Below are positions 35,683 through 45,409 of a stretch of 64,000 nucleotides of DNA, in pieces. The position numbers were made by a program, and so were the translations under genes. Every line of letters starts with the position of its first letter. Within the stretch, counting starts at the first letter, position 1. The stretch is from Tetrapyrgos nigripes. Its lineage: Eukaryota > Basidiomycota > Agaricomycetes > Agaricales > Campanellaceae. Below the pieces are notes generated by a model, which saw nothing but the letters and a program-made list of their open reading frames with translations, did not search any database and had not been told where the DNA came from. Location: assembly GCA_013368315.1 (NCBI GenBank), contig JAACJM010000335.1, positions 1 through 64,000 on the forward strand. The letters run 5' to 3'.

Positions 35683-36188
35683 AATAGTCCAAGGGGCCAC
35701 CAGAGGTAGGCACATTTGGAGTAGTCATCTATGGGCTTCTTCAAGCATTTGAGAATAGTGAGAAGAGGAAGAGAATTAGTCCTGTTTTTTCATATTAGGA
35801 GCTGGGCAGCTGCTTTTTTGAGTACAAATCCTTGAGATTTGCTAATCACACTGCCATCAGGAAACACTGCCAGGCCTTTATTGCTTTCCAGGTGTCCATT
35901 TTTTCGGCTATGTGGATTACAAGAGTTTTGTCTGAATGATATTCATTGCAAATTTGAGAAGTTTTGAAGTCTCTGTAGGTACACGAACAGACTGGCAGTT
36001 GTGTGGCAGTGAGGATTAGCAAATTTCCACAATTCATTTTCCATGGGAAAGGAACCAGCTGCCAGATGTGGCAACTTTAACAACAGACTACCTATACATC
36101 ACTTCTGTGATTGTCATATTGTCTGTCTACAAGAGACTAGAAGAGAATGTAGTTGACATAAGGTCACCTTTAGGGGTACTCTAGTCTA
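35683..36188. other. Unassigned; minus-strand protein-like fragment
   Basis: The minus strand at 36037-35846 reads CGNLLILTATQLPVCSCTYR, then EYHSDKTLVIHIAEKMDTWK, which looks like real coding sequence. It continues in another frame to about 35760 (VISKSQGFVLKKAAAQL). I do not recognise the family; a transposon source is likely given the context. Confidence 0.3.
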
Positions 36189-37290
36189 ATGTCAGAACTG
36201 AGCTGAAGATGTTTAAGTGAGGTGCAATGACACTAAGAAATGAGTAGAATAAGGCAAGGTCCCTATGATAAGACTAGATGAATATCCTACACTATATATA
36301 CTACTTTGTGAATAACGTCTGTGTTTCTAAAGGAATGAATCAAATAAGTAATGAGACAATAAATTAAGGTCCTATGATGGGAGTGATAAATGACCCAGCT
36401 CGGAAGAAGTTGATCTCCTTAGAGAAAAGTGGGTAGCAATAATCAGAAGGATAAAGAAGGATCAAGAATCCTTCTGAGAGTTTTTGGAATAAGGAACAAG
36501 AGGTTTCTGCCACTGCTGAAAGTTCTCTAGGCCAAAAGTGTTCTGCAGATTGGAAAAAAAGTTGGCACCTCACACCAAAAAGTGTTTGGCAGACTTGAAC
36601 AAAAGTTTGCAAAAGTTAGGCATATCACTATGCTGTGCTAAAGGGGCCAAAAATAAAATCCAACACTTTGATCATTTTTCAGTGATTTTAGCCACCTCTG
36701 CAAGATTTTCATGGTGTAACATGTGATAAATGGGTTTGTCAAGACCTTTCTGAGACTACCGAACATTTTCAGTGTGATGTGACACTGGTCCTTTTCTGCA
36801 GGCCATGACATGCATTTTTATAAAAATATATATAAATTGGCATTTTATAAAACCTATGGATCAACCATAGGCACTTTTATTAAAGCACTCTGCTTGCACA
36901 TGATTTTAAAAAATCCAGCACCTCCTGGACCTCTTCTCACAGCCCCAGCATCACTCTTCCATTGCCCATTTCCCATTTCAGAAAGCGGCAATGTCAGCAC
37001 AGCATCTTCTCCTGTCCATCAGCTTGTCTTGTTGCTTTTCAGTTAGGTCTCAGAAACCTCTCATTCCTTATTCCAAAAATCCTCAGCTACCCACTTTTCC
37101 CTAAGGAGATCAACTTCTTCTGAGCTGGGTCATTTATCAGGACCTTGATTTATTGTGTTGATACTTATTTGGTTCATTCCTTTAGAAACATGGACATTAT
37201 TCACAAAGTAGTATATATAGTGTAGGATATTTGTCTGGTCTGATCATATGGACCTTGCCTTATTCTACTGTCACTTCAGTTCTGACGAGC
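36189..37290. mobile_element. Inverted-repeat element with about 300-bp arms
   Basis: The left arm (about 36189-36530) and the right arm (about 37025-37290) are diverged inverted copies. Examples are AGAATAAGGCAAGGTCC against GGACCTTGCCTTATTCT, TAAATGACCCAGCTC against GAGCTGGGTCATTTA, and GAAGAAGTTGATCTCCTTAG against CTAAGGAGATCAACTTCTTC. The outermost match is GTCAGAACTGA/TTCAGTTCTGAC. The middle (36540-37020) is AT-rich without a transposase. Termini and target duplication are not clear. It is a foldback-type or MITE-like element of unknown superfamily. Confidence 0.7.
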
Positions 37291-37312
37291 TGTGATTCCC
37301 ACTATGGAAATC

Positions 37313-37655
37313 ATTCAGGGAAGACAGCTGGTCACCTAACACTACCCACACTCCTTGATATGACTAATTGCAAGAATTTGACATATGTCACATGACACCA
37401 TGCCTAATATTCCCACACATACACTATTACAAATAACCCTATTGTTTTACCTCTAAAAACATAGTATTTGCCTGATAGCATGACGTGGACTGGTCAGGTG
37501 ACCATGGGCATGTTACCAGCAGATCCAGAATGATGTAAGCTACATTTTTCTCATACACTTCAAGTTGCCACACACATCAGGTGACTGCCCAGCCCCTATA
37601 TTGACTCTGCAAATGTCTGCCTATCTGACACCTCAGCTGCACAGCATTAGTCAGG
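37313..37655. repeat. Direct duplication, unit A
   Basis: This unit of about 343 bp starts ATTCAGGGAAGACAGCTGGT and is repeated with few differences at 37796-38138, 483 bp downstream. Shared interior words include TGACATATGTCACATGA and CAGCAGATCCAGAAT. Confidence 0.88.
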
Positions 37656-37735
37656 CCATTGCATGCAATCAGCTCTGATCATCATGTAAATTGGTAGGAT
37701 ACTGCTTTAAGGCTCGCTGAACATATTATGGTTGG

Positions 37736-37768
37736 TTTAGGGTTAGGGTTGGAGACTTAAAAAAAAAA
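37736..37768 (+). repeat. Short interstitial telomere-like repeat and A-run
   Basis: TTTAGGGTTAGGGTTGG contains two TTAGGG units, the telomere repeat of most filamentous fungi. A run of about 12 A residues follows a few bases later. It sits between the two copies of the direct duplication. Confidence 0.55.
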
Positions 37769-37795
37769 ACTGTCATGCTTGTCATGCTATTAGTA

Positions 37796-38138
37796 ATTCA
37801 GGGAAGACAGCTGGTCACCTGACACTGTCCACACTCCTTCATATGACTAATCCCAAGAATTTGACATATGTCACATGATGCCACGCCTAATATTCCCACA
37901 TATACACTATTACAAATAACCCTATTGTTTTACCTCTAAAAACACAGTATTTGCCTTATAGCATGACGTGGACTGGGCAGGTGACCGTGGGCATGTTACC
38001 AGCAGATCCAGAATCATGTAAGCTACATTTTTCTCATATACCTCAAGTTGCCACACACATCAGGTGACTGCCCAGCCCCTATATTGACTCTCCAAATGTC
38101 TGCCTGTCTGACACCTCAGCTGCACACAATTAGTCATC
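37796..38138. repeat. Direct duplication, unit B
   Basis: This is the second copy of the unit at 37313-37655, in the same orientation, ending CACCTCAGCTGCACA.AATTAGTCA. The two copies bracket a spacer of about 140 bp with telomere-like repeats. Confidence 0.88.
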
Positions 38139-38520
38139 CTATCATGTGATGTGGCGCACGTTCTGACCTGTGGCTTTCCAAATCTGGCAGTTTTTTGGCA
38201 ATTGGACCAGAACTGAGAGCGTGAGGGCTTTACAAAGGACCCCACTCATATTTACCATTGTGACAGCTAATATAACTATAGGGGTGGTATTGAGCGCGGA
38301 TGACCAGCGAAGGCTTCGGAAATGTCACCATCGGATTTGGAGGGTTCAACAAGCCTAGAATACGGTCTGAAATGAAGAAATTTGAGTGCGGGTCTGTGTA
38401 TTCCAAAGTTAATCTATATTATTGTCGTATAGATCAGTCTATAAAGCTAGTCCATAGCTTTAAAATGGTATAACATTCAAGGAAAACGATGGAGAATTCA
38501 TGTAGATACACACCACATTT
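38139..38520. other. No gene recognised
   Basis: This is ordinary-looking sequence with one short plus-strand frame (38170-38358) lacking motifs. It leads directly into the hairpin arrays. Confidence 0.4.
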
Positions 38521-38524
38521 GTAT

Positions 38525-39055
38525 GCCCAAAGCGTTCACGGACATTTTGGGCGTACAGATGTGCACGGACCAAGCAAACGCTTTGGGCGTTCTGACTTGG
38601 TCCGTGCACAGGACCACAGGACATCTGAACGCCCAAAGCGTCAGTGAACGCTTTGAGCGTACAGATGTGCACGGACCAACCAAACGCTTTGGGCGTTCTG
38701 GGTTGGTCCGTGCACAGGAAACACCCACACCGCATCTGTACGCCCAAAGCGTTCATGGACGCTTTGAGCGTACAGATGTGCACAGACCAAGCAAACGCTT
38801 TGGGCGTTCTGACTCGGTCCGTGCACAGGAAACCACAGGACATCTGAACGCCCAAAGCGTCAGTGAACGCTTTGAGTGTACAGATGTGCATGGACCAACC
38901 AAACGCTTTGGGCGTTCTGGGTTGGTCCGTGCACAGGAAACACCCACACCGCATCTGTACACCCAAAGCGTTCATGGATGCTTTGGGCGTACAGATGTGC
39001 ACGGACCAAGCAAACGCTCTAGGCGTTCTGACTTGGTCTGTGCACCAGACATCTT
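38525..39055. repeat. Array of two alternating hairpins, about 217-bp higher-order unit
   Basis: Subunits of about 108 bp alternate. One hairpin is built on GCACGGACCAAG...CTTGGTCCGTGC or its variant GGACCAACC...GGTTGGTCC, with an inner stem AACGC/GCGTT. The other is ACGCCCAAAGCGT...ACGCTTTGAGCGT. Anchor words CAAGCAAACG and CAACCAAACG occur alternately near 38571, 38687, 38788, 38896 and 39006, giving a higher-order period near 217 bp. Open frames on both strands here are by-products of the repeat. Confidence 0.88.
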
Positions 39056-39085
39056 ATGTGCTCTTTCACCCAATGAGCATAAAAA

Positions 39086-39610
39086 GCGTGAACGATTGGT
39101 CGTTCACGCAGAACAAATGAGAGTAAAATCGCGTGAACGACCAAGTCGTTCACGCAGATTCATAAGAGAAAAAAGGCGTGAACGACTTGGTCGTCCACGC
39201 AGATGAATGAGGAACAAGGCGTGAATGACCAAGTCATTCACGCAGAATTAATGAGAAGAAAAAGGCGTGAACAACCAGGTCGCTCACACAGAATAAATGA
39301 GAGTAAAATTGCCTGAACAACCAAGTCGTTCACTCAGATTCATATAAGAAAAAAGGTGTGAACGACTTGGTCGTCCACCCAGAATTAATGAGAAGAAAAA
39401 GGCATGAACAACCAGGTCGTTCACACAGAATAAATGAGAGTAAAATTGCGTGAACGACCAAGTCGTTCATGCAGATTCATGTGAGTAAAAAGGCGTGAAT
39501 GACCAAGTCGTTCATGCAGATTCATGAGAGTAAAAAAGGCGTGAACGACCAAGTCGTCCACGCAGATGAATGAGAGGAACAAGGCATGAACAACCAAGAA
39601 GTTCATGCAG
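39086..39610. repeat. Twelve-unit palindrome array, 45-bp period
   Basis: Twelve copies of a 24-26-bp palindrome, type GCGTGAACGAC-CAA-GTCGTTCACGC, recur every 43-47 bp (39086, 39131, 39176, 39219 and so on). They are separated by about 20-bp A-rich spacers (AGATTCATAAGAG, AGAATAAATGAGAGTAAAAT). Several units differ on both arms so that pairing is kept, for example GTGAATGAC/GTCATTCAC at 39219 and GCATGAAC/GTTCATGC at about 39584. The loop appears as CCAAG or its complement CTTGG. Confidence 0.9.
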
Positions 39611-39612
39611 AT

Positions 39613-39895
39613 GTAAGTACTCTGCACGCAGCATGGACGACTTGAGCGTCCAGCTGCGTGTCACTCAAAATCTCAATCCTATCAATATAAGTACTCTGCA
39701 CGCAGCATGAACAACTTGAGTGTCCAGCTGCGTGTCACTCAAAATCTCAATCCTATCAATATAAGTACTCTGCACGCAGCATGAACAACTTGAGTGTCCA
39801 GCTGCGTGTCACTCAAAATCTCAATCCTGTCAATATAAGTACTCTGCATGCAGCATGAACGACTTGAGCGTCCAGCTGCGTGTTGGACTCCAATC
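39613..39895. repeat. Four-unit 74-bp array with CACGCAGC hairpin
   Basis: Four units of 74 bp begin at about 39613, 39687, 39761 and 39835. Each contains CACGCAGC-AT-GGACG...CGTCC-A-GCTGCGTG, a long imperfect hairpin. The remaining 35 bp (CACTCAAAATCTCAATCCTA, then TCAATATAAGTA) are nearly invariant. Confidence 0.9.
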
Positions 39896-39979
39896 TCACA
39901 AAAAAAAATACTATCAATGTAAGTCAATGTCAGAAAAAAGTCTGCAGTAAAAATACAATCAAGGTAAGTGCAGACACAT

Positions 39980-40270
39980 CTCTCTCCTGTCTCTCCTCTC
40001 CCTCTCCCCTACCCCTCCTCTGCCCAAATCCTCCCCTTCCTCTACCCAAACCCTGCCCCTCCCTGCCCCTCCCCTACCCAAATCCTGCCCTCCCCTACCC
40101 AAATCCTGCCCCTCCCCTGCCCAAATCCTGCCCCTCCCCTGCCCAAATCCTGCCCCTCCCCTGCCCAAATCCTGCCCCTCCCCTGCCCAAATCCTGCCCC
40201 TCCCCTACCCCCCCCTGGGGTAGACCCCTACTCAAACCCTAGGATATCCTAATAACCCTAAGTCCGAGAA
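39980..40270. repeat. Pyrimidine minisatellite ending in telomere-like sequence
   Basis: The plus strand is almost pure C/T with an A-containing 22-bp unit (CCCAAATCCTG, then CCCCTCCCCTG) repeated about seven times to 40210. Then come AAACCCTAGG and CCTAATAACCCTAAG. The same order and ending recur at 43690-44105. Open frames on both strands are compositional. Confidence 0.85.
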
Positions 40271-40904
40271 ATGATAATTCTAAGGATCGTGGTACTGATC
40301 TATTGATTTCTAGCGTAGGACGTGGTAGAAACTCGAAACAGGTGAAGCAAGATGCAGAGGATTGGAGAGGACTTTCTTAAGAAAGGGTTGGGTTGGCTGG
40401 AGTTGGATTGGGTTAGCTTAGGACTGGCCTTGTGAAGTTCTGACCAATATAACTTGGTTTTCCAGGTATTAGTACATGCTCTTTATACTACTCGAGTCAG
40501 GTACATTATGAAAATATCTTGAGAGGAGAAATCGTGAGTGTAACGCGTAAGAGAAGCCTAAAACTTGTAAGGAAAAGACACCAGCCAAATAAGTATCGTT
40601 GAAACTTAATAAAGTCCAGTAAAAACGCGTAAGAAGTGGAAATAAGTAAGAAGTAGACATGGTAAAGAGAATTCAGAATACGAAGATCATCAGAACTCAT
40701 CCGTAAGGTACTGAGAATGCGAAAAAAAAATAAGAATTACGAAGAAACAGAAAAACTTGACCAAAACTTTGAAAGTAGACGTTTTGAAAAGAAGTACGCG
40801 CCTAGGGGTTATGACATCATCCTCGTCTTCATGCTATACCGAAATCTTGTATTACATCCACCCCACACAGAAATCGCAACTGTCCCCAGCTGCTCTCAGC
40901 TATT
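40271..40904. other. No gene recognised
   Basis: Small frames at 40469-40700 (minus) and 40717-41019 (plus) lack motifs; the latter is antisense to the gypsy pol tail. The region probably holds the 3' untranslated part or LTR of the gypsy remnant, but no LTR is identified. Confidence 0.35.
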
Positions 40905-41800
40905 CATCCTCTATGTCATCATCATCCTCTTCAGAGTCGGATGTGGGCGCAGGTGGTTCACGCCAGTCGGTGTCCAGTTGGTCATCTGTCTGTGGCAGAC
41001 CAGCAGCAAGTTGTTGTAGTAGTGGATCCGAGTGAGAAACGTAGGAAAGGAGACGTGAAGCAGCGATGCCCTGGAGCAATACGGCACCATTTAGTTCTCT
41101 AATGACATAACTCCCGCCCTTTGTTCGTCGAACAATTGCGTAAGGGCCCAGCCATCGAGGTTTGGCTTTACGTCCAAGGTCATTAGATACTCGAGAATTG
41201 CGGACAAGAACCAGGTCGCCTTCTTTGAATGAGTCTGTAAATAACTGGGTAGAGTATCGATCCTCGAATTGTTGTTTCGTACAGAATCGATGGAATTTGA
41301 GCGTGTTAGCAGTGGAGGCAAGGTCGTCTGGACGTAGTTGGAGCTGTCATACTCGTAGAGCCAGGAAATCGGTATCAGACATTTGGGAATGTCAACCGTC
41401 AACAAGAAATGAAGATTCAGAGAGGTCAAATGTGAGAATAGGATGGTAACCATGAAGAGGAAAGAAGGGTGAATAACCGGTTTGCCTCTGAACAGTGATA
41501 TTGTCGGCAAATACAACGGTTGCAAGAAGATCTGGCCAACGGGTAATGTGTCCTTTCCAAGCTTTGACTAAGGATTCTCTAATCACGAAGTATCCTCGCT
41601 CTACAACTCCATTGGCCTTAGAATTATAAGGCGATATACGAACTTGTTGGATGTGCAAGCGACGAAGAGAATACGGACAAGTGGGCACTGTGAACGATGA
41701 GCGGGGAGACTGGGAAACACTAAGAAACTGGGAGCATACCAGCTAAACAGTAGCTGGGGTCCAGACTCGGAAAGCCTGGAAACTGACGCGGAGAACAAGA
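40905..41800 (-). pseudogene. pol: Ty3/gypsy integrase 3' half
   Basis: The minus strand at 41688-41392 reads VRISPYNSKANGVVERGYFV, the integrase segment around the catalytic Glu (N-x-V-V-E-R-G). YSPFFPLHGYHPIL follows, the conserved end of the core. After a frame change, 41250-40905 reads FKEGDLVLVRNSRVSNDLGR, PRWLGPYAIVRRTKGGSYVI and ELNGAVLLQGIAASRL, the C-terminal module. An acidic tail ends near 40905. The two Asp blocks, RT and everything upstream are missing. At least one stop lies between the two parts. This family differs from the elements at 1.6 kb and 6.3 kb. Confidence 0.85.
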
Positions 41801-42640
41801 CATCTCATTAAGGTAAATATCTACAGTATAAATACTCTAAGTACAAAATGATCTAATCATCTTGTCGTTCCTCTGAGAAATTTCTTCGAAAAAGAATAAT
41901 AGGCAAATCAGGGAAGTCCTGAAACAGCGACTTCCCTGCGGGTAAATTGCGAGACTCGAAAGGCGCTAAATAAGTACAATATGGGAGAGGAGGGAGGGTA
42001 AGGCGAAATGGATGAGGTGTAACTATTAAGACTCGTAAATCAATGAAAGAGAGGAGAAGGATGAATGTACTTACCCAAGAGACTCGTGAATGAATGTCGA
42101 GATGGAGAAGGATGATGGGTGATGAGTCTCTTGGGTACCTTAAGTACTAAAAAGTAAACATCAAATAGGAAGTCAAACATGTAAGAACTAGTAGGATGTA
42201 AAAGATGTGATACGAGAAGCTGATACTTGAGAAATCTAAAATGGGTATGAATGCTGTGATTGGTCACGGAGACGTGCGTTGAAGCCATGGAGGCATAACA
42301 GGTGTGTAGCCCGGAGGCGTCAACCTTTGATTCCATGAAGGTAATCAACGGACAGCACTGAGGTCCTACGCGCAGGGCGTTTGAGAGATAAAATGAATAA
42401 GAAATTTGAGCAAGTACTCACAATGATGATTAGACCTTTGTAAAGGCCCTTTAAAATAAGACTAATCGAAAAACAAGAGTATAAAACATGTAAATAGTGA
42501 AATAAGTATCAAAAGGAAAGATCAGGGAAGTTTCAAAGATATGTAAAACTGTAGCTAAAGGTGTAGATATTGAAATGAAGGAAATATATGAAACAGGCAA
42601 AGAGAAAGCCAAGTGCAATGTGAGTGACTAATGTAGAAAC
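41801..42640. other. Unassigned sequence
   Basis: A minus-strand frame at 42348-42040 has no motif. The region from 41950 to 42130 repeats GGAGAAGGATGA and GACTCGTAAAT/GACTCGTGAAT words. Nothing else is supported. Confidence 0.35.
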
Positions 42641-42649
42641 CGAAAAACG

Positions 42650-42731
42650 GTACTACATTATGAAGGGGATGTGGGCCATCGCTTCGCGTGGCAGTAACGA
42701 GGCCCAAAGTTTTCCATACTTAATGTAGGCA
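42650..42731 (+). repeat. Structured hairpin module, copy 1
   Basis: The core 42673-42705 reads GGGCCATCGCTTCGCGTGGC, then AGTAACGAGGCCC. The apical hairpin is GCCAtCGC-TTC-GCGTGGC; GGGCC/GGCCC can close it. The flanks extend the pairing imperfectly: TACATTA...TGTGGGCC on the left against GGCCCAAAG...TTAATGTA on the right. The leader ATGAAGGGGATGTGGGCCA is shared with copy 4 at 61262. Confidence 0.7.
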
Positions 42732-42963
42732 AATAAGAGCATTGTTATTATCTTCATAGATGGGAGCAGCGAAGAGTATGGATGAAGGATGGTGGGCATT
42801 GCAAGGCAAGTGCGCTACAGACCACACGCTTTTCGGCAACAGCCGGTGACCGGTTACGGTGATCAAATAGCACCGGAAACCGGTAGAGCTATTCAGCACA
42901 GCCACACGCGGGAGCGTCATGTTATAAGAACGAGACCCTAAAGGGCCTCGTAACTCAGACTGT

Positions 42964-43685
42964 CCTCGTCTCACCGCATCTCCTTGGACGCGTAAAAATG
43001 TTCATCTACTCAAGTCAGCTTCGGTAAGAATTGTGCACATGATGTCATTGCATCGTTCTCAATGCTAGAAAATTTGTATCTACTCTCCTCATCTCACCGC
43101 ATTTTCTTGGACGCGGGAAAGTGTTTATTGCATCGTTCTCAATGCTAGAAAATATGTATCTACCATCGTCGTCTCACTGCATTTTCTTGGACACGGGAAA
43201 ATGTTGATCTCCAAATCCCTACCTCCATCCTCCCTGTGTGATGCTTACTCAAGTCAGCTTCAGTAAAATATCTATCTACTTTCCTCGTCTCACCGCATCT
43301 CCTTGGACGCGTAAAAATGTTTACCTACTCAAGTCAGCTTCGGCAAGAATTGTGCACATGATGTCATTGCATCGTTCTCAAAAAATATGTATCTACTATC
43401 CTCGTCTCACCGCATTTTCTTGGACGCGGGAAAGTGTTTATTGCATCATTCTCAACGCTACAAAATATGTATCTACCATCGTCGTCTCACTGCATTTTCT
43501 TGGACGCGAAAAAATAAATGTTGATCTCCAGAGGCCAAATCCCTACGTCCATCCTCGCTGCGTGATGCTTACTCAAGTCAGCTTCAGTAAAATATCTATC
43601 TACTGTCCTCGTCCCACTGCATCTCCTTGGACGCGTAAAATTGTTTATCTGCTCAAGTCAGCTTCGGTACACCATTCCTACCAAT
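42964..43685. repeat. Tandem array, about 320-bp higher-order unit
   Basis: CTCGTCTCACCGCATCTCCT, followed by TGGACGCGTAAAA, recurs at 42965, 43284 and 43608. Between these are internal sub-repeats of about 80-95 bp (CTCACCGCATTTTCTTGGAC, then GCGGGAAA; TTGCATCGTTCTCAATGCTA). The associated words TCAAGTCAGCTTC and GTAAGAATTGTGCACATGAT recur in step. There is no coding meaning. Confidence 0.88.
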
Positions 43686-43689
43686 ATAT

Positions 43690-44105
43690 ATTGTTCATTC
43701 CCTGTCACAGAATTGTTCTCTCCAGATTTCTGCCTCCCTGGCACCACCCTAGTCCAACCCTATCCTCCAACACATTGCCCACCCTAGTCTTACCCTAGCT
43801 TCTCCCAAATTCCATCCTTAAGTCCCAGTCCACAGAATTATTCTCTGCAGATTTTTGCCTCCTTAGCATCACCCTAGTCTGACACCACCGTCCCACCCTA
43901 GCTTCTCCCAAATTCCATCCTTGACCCACTGTACCAGCCTCACTGTAGTCCTACCCTAGCCTCACCCTAGTCCCACCTTAGTCCTAGCCTAGCCTCTCCC
44001 TAGCCTCTCCCTAGCCCCACCCTAGCCTCTCCCTAGCCCCACCCTAGCCCCACCCTAGCTTAAAACCCTAATTGTACCCTAGAAACCCCTAATAACCCTA
44101 ACTCG
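43690..44105. repeat. CCCTAG-rich pyrimidine tract ending in telomere-like sequence
   Basis: The tract contains repeated words CCTAGTCTCACCC, TAGCCTCACCCTAGTCCCAC and CTAGCCCCACCCTAGCCTC. It then ends AAAACCCTAATTGTACCCTA, AAACCCCTAATAACCCTAAC. The same end (CCTAATAACCCTAA) closes the tract at 39980-40270. Beyond 44105 the minus-strand BED-finger gene begins abruptly. Confidence 0.85.
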
Positions 44106-45002
44106 ATGTTCCGTTTCTCACACTCATGCTTGTAGACAGCAAAATGATCCTGGTTACTATGAATACCAAGGCTCAGTAAACTCCCTGTAATCAAAAACTT
44201 TGAGGACATACCAGGCGATGTGCTTGCGCAGACTAGTGACACTTCCTGTAAGAAAATAATTCTTGGCAGGCAGCCCCTTTTTCCTAGAATTCACAATCAA
44301 ACAAAGCTGCGAACGGTCTGAAATAAGGACGCACTTGCAAATACCGCAAAGGTGGCCAGCTTGCTTTGTATTGGTACTGGGGTTGATGAATTCTGTTGTC
44401 CTCTCGAAGACGACCAAGACATCCATAGTACAATTGGATTTTGGAACTGTCATCACAATCTTTGAAGCGAGTTAACATCATAAGTAGACATTTTATGAAA
44501 AGAACATATACTGACATTGTCATTTGCTCCAATTGCATTCATCTCCTCATAGCCAATAATCTGAACATCATCATCATCACTTTCTCCATCTTCGTTCTCA
44601 CTAGAGACATCCGTAGTGACAGTGACGTCATTGTCGATGGCTTCAGATTTAGAAGTGGTCGCAGAGATCTTGCGGGACACAGATCGAGTAGAAGCTTCCA
44701 GAGAAGCTTTGCGCTTGCGTTTCACAGTCTCTGAATCGCGGCCTTCAAGAACCTTTGTGGAAGGACGGCGAGTACGAGATGAACGGCGTTGACCAGCTAC
44801 ATTGGAAGCAGGGCTGCGTTGCTTGGCCAGAAGAACGTCAAAAGCATTCTTGGTGGAAGAAGAGGAAGCAGCAGGTGCAGAAGAGGCAGAAGCAGAATTC
44901 CATGTGGGCGGAGGCTGAACAGAAGGATCTGAGTCGAATGCCCAAGTAATTTGGGATGCGTCAAGGAGTTGTCCATCTACACCAACAACGCAATTGTCAG
45001 AC
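44106..45002 (-). pseudogene. BED-type zinc-finger (hAT transposase-like) gene, 5' part only
   Basis: The minus strand starts MSDNCVVGVDGQLL at 45002, then a disordered Ser/Ala/Arg region and an acidic stretch ending EMNAIGANDN near 44526. An intron of about 65 bp ending TTCAAAG leads to IVMTVPKSNCTMDVLVVFER, FINPSTNTKQAGHLCGICK and NYFLTGSVTSLRKHIA. A second intron (GTATGTCC to TTCATAG, about 44205-44155) leads to NQDHFAVYKHECEKRNIEL. The CxxC, RKH and DHF elements are those of the BED-like finger at the N-terminus of basidiomycete hAT transposases and their domesticated relatives. The coding match ends at about 44105, exactly where TTAGGG-like sequence begins, so the catalytic part is absent. 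The readable part has no stop. BED fingers bind DNA. Confidence 0.65.
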
Positions 45003-45409
45003 ATTCTGATGACGATTGTAGCAAAACCTGGCCAGTATTTATAGTATTTCGCAGCTGAGAGCTGCCGTGATAGATGGAATGGAATGAAACACACCTTAAG
45101 GATCCAAGAGGTAGGGATGAACTACCACCGGAAAAAAAAATATTACTTCAGGGTCTTTCGTGAGTTTCGTATCATAACAACGACCACAATCTGCATTCCA
45201 TGCTTGAGGCTCAGTTAACCAAGGGTGATACTCAAATAGGATGACGATATTTTAAGTTTTTGGAATTGCAGTGGAGAATACAAACGACCATGTGCTCGAC
45301 TTGTTACCAAGAACACAAGGTAAGATTTCGGTGGAATCAGGGTAGAGCACAACGCCGTGTACAGAAAAAAATGACGCGTCTCAGCTTGAATTTGGCTTTG
45401 TCAGGCGCG
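45003..45409. other. Upstream region of the BED-finger gene
   Basis: It lies immediately 5' of the start at 45002 on the minus strand. 45129-45140 is an A-run. No TATA-like box can be fixed. A small plus-strand frame at 45260-45478 has no motif. Confidence 0.35.

Noticed and set aside
38498..39206. Cys/Thr-rich open frames up to 227 codons
   Set aside because: They are translations of the alternating hairpin repeats on both strands, not genes.
39086..39610. CRISPR-like array
   Set aside because: Repeats are palindromic and regularly spaced, but the genome is eukaryotic (introns, LTR elements), spacers are near-identical to each other, and no cas genes exist.
39880..40252. Proline-rich open frames
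   Set aside because: They follow from the pyrimidine minisatellite; both strands are open and composition is limited to Pro/Leu/Ser or Gly/Arg.
40717..41035. Plus-strand frames at the gypsy remnant
   Set aside because: They are antisense to the minus-strand integrase tail, which carries recognisable conserved motifs.
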